A stretch of 64,000 nucleotides of DNA from positions 6,839,295 through 6,903,294 of the forward strand of contig NC_018396.1 of assembly GCF_000208865.1 (NCBI RefSeq), given 5' to 3'. Position numbers and translations under genes: made by a program. This DNA is from Neospora caninum Liverpool. Taxonomy: Eukaryota > Apicomplexa > Conoidasida > Eucoccidiorida > Sarcocystidae. The notes under the pieces were generated by a model. The model had not been told where the DNA came from. It did no database searches and worked only from the letters and a program-made list of their open reading frames with translations. Numbering within the stretch: the stretch's first letter is position 1; each line of letters starts with the position of its first letter. This document shows positions 55,458-64,000 of this stretch, piece after piece.

Positions 55458-58400
55458 TTAAAAATCGGCGTCGAGCACGAATTTCTGCTGCTCTTTGTCG
55501 GCCATGACGCCCGCCTTCTGGTACTCGCCCACGCGCTTTTCGAAGAAGTTTGTCTTTCCTTGGAGGGAAATCAGTTCCATCCAGTCGAACGGATTCGTGG
55601 CGAAGAAGATCTTTGGAACGCCCAAAGAAGTCAGCAAGCGGTCGGCGACGAACTCAATGTACTGCGCCATCGAGCCTGAGGAAGCGAGGCCGCGCGACAA
55701 GACACCGAGATCGAGAAACGAGGCTCGAAAGAGACGCGAAACACACGTACCAAGAAGGCCGCTCGAGACACAGCCGCACGCACACGCTGCACTGACCTGC
55801 GGATCCTGCCGAAGACACCGGCGCACAATCGCAGCGACAGCACCCGGGGCCACGAAAGCGAAGAAAAGGCCCCCAGAGGAAAAAGAGATAGAGGCAACAA
55901 AAGAGAGACACGGCATACGTGTTTCGCGTTTTTCCTCCTCCCTCACACACCGGCTGCGGTCTTGATGCCGCCGCCTCAGCCCTGCAGGCGACGGGGGGCT
56001 GGGGGGGGATCGCAGCCTTCTCTCGACTCACGGTTGTTCATTCCAATGAGATCAACGGGAAGCGCCTCGCAGATGAAGGCTCGCTCGACGGTGACCGCTT
56101 CTCGGACCATGTCCTGCACGACTTTGTCCGGGAGTTTGTTTTTCAGCTGCGAGTAGAGGAGACAGGCGAAGTCCGCGTGGAGCCCTTCGTCGCGGGAAAT
56201 CAACTCGTTGGAGAAGGTGAGCCCCGGCATCAATCCACGCTTCTTCAGCCAGAAAATCGAGCAGAAACTGCCACTGAAAAGAATGCCTTCCACGCACGCA
56301 AACCCCACCTGCAAACAAAGAAATCGCGCAAAAAATTCGAGTTCCAGAATTCTCAAAGGCCTGTGCCCAGCACACAGACGTCCCGGTCGGTCGAAAAACA
56401 CCTTGGCTCTCCTCCCCTGTCTGTCTGCCCATCGCCATCTACACGGTTGGGAAATCTACACTCATACATTCGTCTCTTTCACGAGATAAATAAATGTGTG
56501 TGTATACATATATGTATATGTGTATATAGGTTAAAAGGCGCTTTCAAATGGAGATGCATGCAGGGCGCTGAGACCCCGGATTTTTGAGTCAGAACGCGAC
56601 ATTGTCTTACGAGGCGCTCCGCGAAGCAGTTTCTGTTGTTGATCCACATGGCCGCCCATGCCGCCTTCACAGCCACGGCCTTCACGTTGTGGACGGCGTC
56701 GAAGAGCTCCATTTTTTCCTTCTCGTCGCGAATGTATTGATCGATCAGGAGACTGCGCATGCACAGAGAAAGCCGCTTTAAACATGCAGCGAAAAAACCG
56801 CTCTGATCCACGGGAGTCTCTCGCCACGGATTCCTGGCGAGCGGCAGGCGCCTCCAGAGACCAGCGACGTGTTTCCGTAGCAAGCAACGGTCGCGCGCTT
56901 CCTATGAGGCCTGTCGATGTTCGCACACTCGCTCTTTGGCCGAAACAGGGACACGCATGAACCTCCACACACGTTTCTAACAGAACCTGTCTGCAGAAAT
57001 CCCTCTCGTCAATTCGAGAGAGACGCCCAGGGTATTATCCTGCGACTTGCCAGTGTATACACCCCACCTAGCAACCTCGCGGCCTCGAAGCAAAAATGGC
57101 AACGTACGAGCAAGAAAAAAGCTCCGGGAAGCACTGAAAAACCTCGATTCCCTCCGGCGTCTTTCGTCGCCCCTTTCCTCCGGGCCGTGCTCACCTGTAA
57201 GTCTCCGAGTGGATGTTCTCCATGGCAATTTGGAATCCGTAGAACGCGCGTGCTTCGGGGATCTGGATTTCCGACAAGAACTTCTCCGCCAAATTCTCCA
57301 GGACAATTCCATCGCTGAAGGAAGACTCCACGCAACAACACATCTGAGTCTGGGAACGCGCCGGGAAGAAAGCGAAGAACATGCCCTGAACCGTAGAAAC
57401 AGTCTCCTTCAGCCTGAACCCGGTGCATGCGCAGTGCCGATCTGCACATGCAAAGTTATACACTATATATAGTATATATATAGTATATATATATATATAC
57501 TATATATATATATATATAGTGGATGGAGTTGAGCCTATGGATATGCAGCATTCGGTGTACTGGTGAGTCTCTGCGCAGTTGGTAGATCGGTTGCCCCACA
57601 ACGCGTGGCGAATCGGAGCCCCTGCCGAGAATGCACACTGTCTCTGTCGGATTCGACGCGTCGGAGCTAGAGAGAACCCTAGGGCACAGGATCCTCCAGG
57701 AGGGGACAGCTTTTTCCGGGGAGTATATACTACGAGTTGGACATTCAAGCTCTAAACCAGCAGTCCAACTCGTAGTATATACTCCCCAGAAAAACGGAGT
57801 TTCTGCGACCGATTGAGAGGCGGCGCGCGAAGCGTCTCTACTCTGTGCGAAGGCGAAGTACCTGGCTGCAAAGAAGGCGAGAACGTATTTGATAAAGTGC
57901 TTCTCGTTAGAGTTCAGAGACTCCCAGTGCGTCATATCTTGAGCAAGATCAATCTCCTCAGCAGTCCAGAAAGACGCCTCCTGCTTCTTGTACATCTCCC
58001 AGATGGCGTGGTGTTGAATCGGCAAAATAACCTGACACCACGCACACACACGCGCGCGAACGACAGAACGCGTCCAGCCACGAAGATCTATGGGAAACTA
58101 TCGTAAACTCCGCGACAAGAAAGGCCACAAGCAACGCCGCACACGAGTCGGTCAACATCTCTCTCCATTGCGAATTCCCTAACGGTCGAGCCCCAGAGAC
58201 TCCACACGTCATCTCTTTTTGCAGTGAAACCACAACCTGGCCTAGGTTCTCTTCCGAACCAGCTTCACAGACGTGTATCCTAAGAAACGAGTACACTTCT
58301 ACAGCGCAACGAAAAGAGCCGTGCGGTGTTGCTTTCCTTACCCATCGGCGGGGATTGGCGATGAGGAGGGGTTCCTCGGACTCCTTCTCCTTCATCTGCT

Positions 58401-58593
58401 GACTGAGAAGTTTCTGCTCGGGAGTCCGGTACTTTTCCACTATCGTGGAGAGTTTCTTCGGGTCTGTCGCCGCCTCGAGAACCTCGGGGCTTGTTAACCA
58501 CGCCGTCGACGGAGAGGCATCCTTGGCCGACGAGGCTAGCCGGGTACCAGCGACGTTGTTAAGCAGACACGGAGAGGGCGTCGTAGGCGCCAT
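55458..58593 (-). CDS. RNR2: Ribonucleoside-diphosphate reductase small chain (R2), six exons
   Basis: Provides the di-iron tyrosyl radical that lets the large subunit reduce NDPs to dNDPs. Exons on the minus strand are 58593-58342, 58031-57862, 57314-57195, 56752-56611, 56308-56032 and 55675-55458, phase-consistent, 392 residues. Seen: [13 protein letters not shown] (first metal Asp), NLAEKF (Glu), [16 protein letters not shown] (Glu/His ligands and the radical Tyr), [34 protein letters not shown] (Glu and His ligands), [11 protein letters not shown] and [12 protein letters not shown]. The C-terminus FVLDADF is the peptide that docks on R1. All metal ligands and the Tyr are present, so this is the catalytic kind of R2. 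Length is normal for class Ia. The ATG at 58593 gives MAPTTPSPC with a usual variable N-terminal extension. The TA-rich intron 2 also holds a long hairpin (separate entry). Confidence 0.97.
57457..57519. repeat. TA tract with TAGTATA/TACTATA symmetry in RNR2 intron 2
   Basis: TA runs broken by TAG and TAC make partly palindromic sequence, about 190 bases from the hairpin in the same intron. Confidence 0.8.
57711..57794. repeat. Inverted repeat with 32-nt arms and 20-nt loop in RNR2 intron 2
   Basis: The left arm 57711-57742 and right arm 57763-57794 are reverse complements with one mismatch (C against T six bases in from the outer end). The 20-base spacer between them is unique. In RNA of either strand it would fold into one long stem. 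Confidence 0.95.
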
Positions 58594-61102
58594 GGCGCTT
58601 AGAGAAGTGTTTTAAGGGGAGACACGAGGGCAGAAAACAAAAGGCAAAAGACACTGTCGCGAGCGGCGCGTACACCGGGACGCGGAACGGCGTAGAGCTG
58701 GCGAGAAGAAAGAATGGGAAGACAGCCAAAGATCGCGGGAGACGAGCAGCGAGAACAAAAGGACAAAAAAAGGGGGGGAGAAAGGAGCGAAAAAAGACGA
58801 GTGTCGCAGGAGGCCGTGGAAGGGGTTGACGACGTCGCCTTGTTTTTGGCAGAGAGTTTCGAGAGAATGGAAATCGCTGGTTTGCGGTGACGCGAGAACG
58901 CGAGGTTTCCGTGCCTCCCGCACAGAGGAGGGTGATTCTTGCGCAGCGTGGGGATGTCCGTGAAGAGTCAAAAAAAGAAGAGCGTTTGAAGATTATTCGC
59001 CTCGCGGAGGACAGAACTGACAACCTGTACTTTTGCCGGTGCGAGAGAGACAAGACGCGCTGGAGACACACGGGGGTTGGAACCACGCGGCTACGGCAAG
59101 AAGGGAGGGGGGGGGATGTGGCAAAAGCTGCTGAGTTTTCCAAGGCGCACAGAGTGGAATCGTCGCAAGTTCCGCGTGCCTGAAACCGTGTGGAGCGAAG
59201 CAAAAACAGTCTGAACCACTTGGCCAAAGAAAAAAGCGGTTTTCATCGTCACGAGTGGGGCTACCAGCGGAATTTAACCGACCGCGACAACCCACCAGGA
59301 AAAGACCGCGCGCGTGGAGACGCCCCGTGTGGCATGCGTGCGTGTGTGTGCAGTCTGGAGGTTCGGGAAAAAGCGACGTCGCGAATTCCTGTCCCACATT
59401 TTAAGTACCGACAGCCGCGGCAAATCTTTTAAGAGTCTAAAAGAAAACCCTTCGGAGAAAATCTCGCGGGATTGTCCGTGGAATCGCCCCGTTCCAGGTG
59501 ACGAGGTTGAACCGACCCCACCAAACCACACTCGATTGAGAATTGCTGCGAGCTCTTCGAAACTGACACGCCAGAAAACACTTTTCACGCGAAAAGGTTG
59601 AATGGGCCGTTCAACATTTCTTACGAGAGTTGAAGTAGACACCAGCAGGTATATATATACATACAAGAGGTATAGCCAAACACAGAACAATAACCTGCAG
59701 TTTCTCCGGTGTACAGTTCGGCTGCCTGTGGATGTGGCGTTACAAGCCAAGCAGAAAAAAAACGCATTGGAGCGATACCCGTTTCGTGCTCTTGGCAAGC
59801 CGCCTCGGGTCGAGGCGAGAGGCCTTTTTTTTCGCAGATCGACCCAAGAAACCACCTTGGAGGCTCTCAAAAACCAGCAAGGAATGTCTCTGCTTTGGAC
59901 ACATCCGTAATACTACAGCCCATTAAACGCCTTGTGTCAAGAGCCCGTCGCAAGACGCTTTTTGACTCGCTTTTTTCGTAGTTTGTTTTAAATTCTTTGC
60001 CGCAAAGCGACATTTTCGGGTTAACTTCTCGCGTGGCCGAACCGGTCTTTTGTCGAGCAAACACACACACAGAATGAAAAGAGTCCCCGGTCGTTTGCTT
60101 CCTTAGATTATTGAGACCGCCAGGCACGCGCTAGAGGAACGTAACAGCCTCCAGAGAAGACCGGGTATATTCTGTTCTCATTCCCCGTAAACACTATCAA
60201 CGAAAGGCGGGTATAGCATCTATCTGTGGAGGGTGAAGGCGTCGCGGCAACAGCTTTTCAAGTGAAAAACGCGTATCCTTTACGTGAGCAAAGATGAGGA
60301 AAAACGAGGGGAAACCGGGCAGCGAAGACACACGGAGAAACCGTGCCGAGAGGTAAGAGCAAAGCAAAAGAAGAACCCGAACGAGGGAGAACTAATCGAC
60401 GGAGAGTGCATGGCTCGGGTGGGGTCGAATCGAGAAAAAGGGGAACCAGTGCAGTCTGAGACTCTTGTGTTTTTGGAGAAAATCGGAATCATGAAAAGTA
60501 CCTCATCCGCGAACGCCTTGAAAAGAACCCGAAGCCGAACATGTCGCCGTCTTTCATGCGTTTCCTCTTGATTGGAACCGTAAACTTCATTCTCGCCTCC
60601 GTATTCTTTCCAGGAAACAGAGTGTGTCACGGGTTGTTTTAGACTTCCGTTCCTACCTTATTGCAGCTGCGACTGAAGAAAAATGTGCCTTCCCCTTCTC
60701 TCTGCTGTTCAAATGTCCCCGTTGCTTGGACAAACACCTGAAACAAACTCGCGTACTAAAGATCCCCGCAAGTGCGCCGCGTTTTCTCCCAGAAGCGCGT
60801 TTCCGTCTCGCGTTCTCGGCCCTCGCTTCGTGAAAACTCCGTCATCTCCTCTCCGATGTGCACACATCGGACGTGCTGCCTAGGCGAGCCTCTGTTCGCC
60901 TCTGTTCCTTTCCGAGATGCGTCGCTTCTCCTGCCGTCTCCTCAGGGATGACGTAAATACCAGCAAACCAGCAGCTTTTTGGGCGGTGGGACTTCAAACA
61001 CCACATAACAGGCTAGACCACACCATACCATTCAGGCACGATATGACGTGGTGTTACGAACCGCTTGACTGGTTCAAAACCCCTCCACCGCGACAGCCGA
61101 TT
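58594..61102. other. Spacer between the RNR2 start and the ALG14 stop
   Basis: Both genes are on the minus strand, so the RNR2 promoter should lie in its left part. No coding exon is supported. Short frames on both strands show no motif. Confidence 0.6.
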
Positions 61103-63952
61103 TTAAAACATACTCCCCACGTATTCACACTTGGCGAATTTCTCAGCTAGGCGAGGCCACTGAACCAGGAAACGGTCGGCGAAGGGATAGAGGAGACAGC
61201 CGGAGAGAGACAGCGACTCGACGCGGCACACACTCTCGACGTAGACGAGGCTGAAGCGCCTGCCTACGAAGAGCTGCAAACAGATAAAACAAACAGACAA
61301 AAAGCCCAGAAACGCCTCCAGGCTGGGGGGGGGGGGGGGGGGGGGGGGCAACCAGGAGAAAAAAGGCGCCTGTGTCGGAGACGGTTCCAGCTGCATGCGG
61401 AGCTCAAGAAAAAAAGTCGAGAAGAACAAGCAGCGAGACACCACCAGAACGGCCGAAACGCTGCGCTCCCTCAACTGCTGGACCGCCTACAAATGATAGC
61501 CACGTTTCAAAACGAAATGTGTATTCATACCTCGACCTAGAAACGTGTATCCATACACCTAACTTTGAGCACGAGCCTCTAGAGAACTGCCGCAAGTGCC
61601 CCAGCTACGATGAAGCCACGTAACTTATATTATATATATGTGTATGTGTACAAGTGAATGCTCCCGCAATTCGAAGGCATGAATGGCTCTTTGCGAAGCT
61701 CGAAAACGCAGCCGTTTTATGGTGTGTCGAGTTTCCAGCGGCGAAAACGAAAATGAAGAGTGACGCAGCGTCGTCACGTACCTCGCGCAGCAAAGCAGCC
61801 ACCGCGACGGGAACGCACGTCCCAGGTCCGTTCACGAGCACCTGCAGGCGCATGCGGTTGGACAAGGCCAGCGAACGCACAATCACAAAGAGAACCGCTC
61901 CAGAGAAGAAAACATCGAACGCCAAGACACATCCCACAAAAAGCCGGTGGAGACCGCGAGAACACGAAGGCGCGAGGAAGCCCCAAATCCGAACGGGATA
62001 CAACGCAAGAGAGAGAGACGGTTGGGAGTCGAAGAAGGTCGAAGAGAATGTTCCAAATCCGAACGGGAGAGAAGGCACATCCGGCAGTTAATTTTGCCGA
62101 GCCCTTCCTCACCAGGTCTGGGTTTAGTCTCCACACGAGACGGAGACAGAAAAGAAGAGCCTGCACAGAAGAGAAGAAGGACGAGACCCAAGCCTGGCCG
62201 ACTTCCCGGCTTCTCGGAATTCGCGAAAAGCGGAAACCACGCCGTCTCATCAGCCTCCTCAAGTCGTGCTCCGCGGGATCTCCGTGCACTGCATCTTCCG
62301 CCGCGGTGTCGTCGCGTTCGAACTTCTCGTCTGGCCGCTGTGCGTCCTGGAAAAGGAAAGACCGAACGACCAAGGAAATGAGGTGAGCGCTGCCTGTTCG
62401 CCTAGGCCTGTTTCTAACGCGTTTTCGTCTGTCCTGCCGGGACAGCACACAACGCGCCTTTTCCTCCCAGCGCACGCTCTCACCCCCGCCACACGAACGT
62501 CTTGCCCGTCCTCTTTGCTCCTCCTTCCCTTTGTCCGGGGAGCGTGGGCTTCTCCAGAACTTCGCTGCGCCGCGCCGTGTCGCGGTTTCCTCACGGCTGT
62601 CCCTCGCTTGTCTCCAAAACTCCACCGCAGTCCCCTTCTTCTTTGCAGACGCCAAGACACATTCCGCTTCTCTGTTGTCCTCCTCTGGTTGCTCGGCGCT
62701 GTGCCGTCCCTTCTGTCTCTCCGTCGCCTGCCTGCGTCTCCTTGTCAACCAGCCGCAGGGAGGTTTCCCGTCCCTCGCTAACCTCCCCTGCCCTGTGCGC
62801 TCGCGCATTCGCGCGGCGCTACTTCTTCTTTCCGGCATTTCCGTTGTTTTCTCTGCTTTCTGAGTCTAACTGTGACTTCAGACCCTGTCGCGGGCTTCTG
62901 GATTCACCTGAAAAGGCGGCCAGGAGGCACAAGCGAGTTGCCGCAGGCTGGTGGCGTCGGAGTCAGCGAGGAGGAAGTGCAGGCGGAAAAAGCGAGGATT
63001 GAAACTCTGGACCAGCCGCAGCATCTCTCCGGTGTGACCGCCTGGGGGGGCGAGAGCGAGACGCGCGGCGTGTTGAGCAGGGGACAGAGACGGTTTGCGA
63101 GAAGAAGAAACACTCAAACGTCGCAAAAGCTCCCACAACACCCTGGGTGGGGTGGTCGGAACTTCGCCTCTCGAGAGAGGCGCAAAACACGGGAGCAACG
63201 AGGAAAAGACGCAACCGTGGAGGGAAGGGAAAACTTCAACGGGCGCACCACTGCAGGGCTAAAACACGCGAACGGACAACACTCAACCACAGATGTACAC
63301 TGCGCCTCCGTACCGATACATATATCTGCAGATACAGGTGGGTCAGATGTGTGTAACACTGAAAAAGTACAACATGTATAAACGACCTGTGTGGGCGAGA
63401 GCCTCCTGGACACACTGCCTGGGGTCTGTATCCGCAGTCGAGTTGAGTGAAAATCATGAGAAAACGTGAACAGAAGAGACGGAACTCTCTTCTCAGCTTC
63501 GGGTTCTCACCTGAGCCGAGAACGACAACTGTCGTCAGAGGCGCATTTGTCTTTTTCTTCTGTGTGTTTTCTTCTGTGTCTCGCCTGGAAATCCGCTCTT
63601 CTCGCCACCCTCTCCCTCGTTTGCCTCCTCGCGGTCTCAGGGATACGCGCCTGCTTGCCCATATCGCGAGACGGCAGAGGAAGAGCAGGAAGGCCGCCAG
63701 GAAGCAGGCTGAAGGCGAGGTGAACGAAGAGACAGACGCGTCTCCGTCTCCTGCGGTACCGGTCCCGGGTCTCGGGGGCCGAGCAGGGACGGAGGGAAGA
63801 CGGGGAACGACGGAGGCAGGGGAAGAAAGGAAGGACGGGAAAGAGACAAGGAACACAAGGGAGACCAGAAGGAGAAAAACCAAGAGAGAAAAAAGAGGAG
63901 GAAGAGAGGAGAACAGAGACAGCCTGCGGAGGACGAGAGAAGAGACACGCAT
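61103..63952 (-). CDS. ALG14: ALG14, membrane anchor subunit of the UDP-GlcNAc transferase
   Basis: With ALG13 it adds the second GlcNAc to dolichol-PP-GlcNAc on the cytosolic face of the ER, an early N-glycan step. Exons on the minus strand are 63952-63511, 63041-62908, 62346-62113, 61841-61782 and 61273-61103; phase is kept and the product is 346 residues. Motifs in order: TTVVVLGSGGHTGEMLRLV (across exons 1 and 2, the Rossmann-like loop), FLLADSDATS, RIPRSREVGQAWVSS, VLVNGPGTCVPVAVAALL, SLVYVESVCRVESLSLSG and RFLVQWPRL. The N-terminus is longer than in yeast or human: one hydrophobic stretch in the first 45 residues and another (CFLAAFLLFLCRLAIWA) in exon 1, followed by a basic linker. The glycosyl-donor half is on ALG13, not seen here. 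The ATG at 63952 is only 48 bases from the window edge, so an upstream start cannot be excluded. Confidence 0.95.
61325..61348. repeat. Poly-G run of 24 in the last ALG14 intron
   Basis: Uninterrupted G on the plus strand (C in the transcript), about 50 bases 5' of the last exon's acceptor on the gene strand. A likely length-variable site. Confidence 0.95.
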
Positions 63953-64000
63953 GGCGACTCGCGTCGACCCTCCAGCTGTCTTCTCTCTCCGATCTCTTTA

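Overview
This is nuclear DNA of a coccidian apicomplexan, most likely Toxoplasma gondii or a close relative (Hammondia, Neospora). The main grounds are a tandem array of SRS (SAG1-related) surface antigen genes, which are confined to this group. Other grounds are short exons with GTRAGT-type donors and pyrimidine-rich acceptors, Ser/Pro- and Arg-rich low-complexity exons, many TA/TATG/GATA microsatellites in introns and spacers, and a nuclear insert of coccidian-type mitochondrial cox1 pieces. No prokaryotic feature (operon, CRISPR, IS element) was seen. All gene models were built by reading exon peptides, choosing GT/AG borders and checking that the codon phase is kept across every junction. 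Homology calls rest on motifs I recognise, not on a search.

Layout: (1) About 0-6.4 kb, minus: the 5' two thirds of a CDC5/Cef1 Myb splicing factor, running off the left edge. (2) 9.5-21.0 kb, minus: a 14-exon, 1861-residue protein with the Nup107/Nup84 core motifs. (3) 23.6-33.5 kb, plus: three two-exon SRS genes, each with a signal peptide, two six-cysteine domains split by one intron, and a GPI tail. The first two lie in a tandem duplication about 4.09 kb apart. Between them sits a decayed copy of the 5' end of the neighbouring Nup107-like gene. (4) 36.1-37.3 kb, minus: a small four-exon protein of 112 residues. (5) 39.6-48.0 kb, plus: a 12-exon, 1282-residue protein with a mitochondrial-type N-terminus and a run of short helical repeats carried on very small exons. 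(6) 49.5-49.8 kb: a NUMT with two cox1 pieces in opposite orientation, with a decayed partial copy at 54.7 kb. (7) 50.4-51.9 kb, minus: a single-exon protein with a signal peptide and two hydrophobic segments. (8) 55.5-58.6 kb, minus: ribonucleotide reductase small subunit, six exons. (9) 61.1-64.0 kb, minus: ALG14, five exons.

The housekeeping genes (splicing, nuclear pore, dNTP synthesis, N-glycan assembly) are not functionally linked to one another. The accessory part is the SRS array. Its second domain, leader and upstream region are almost identical in two copies, while the first domain has diverged sharply, which suggests a homogenised frame around a diversifying cassette.
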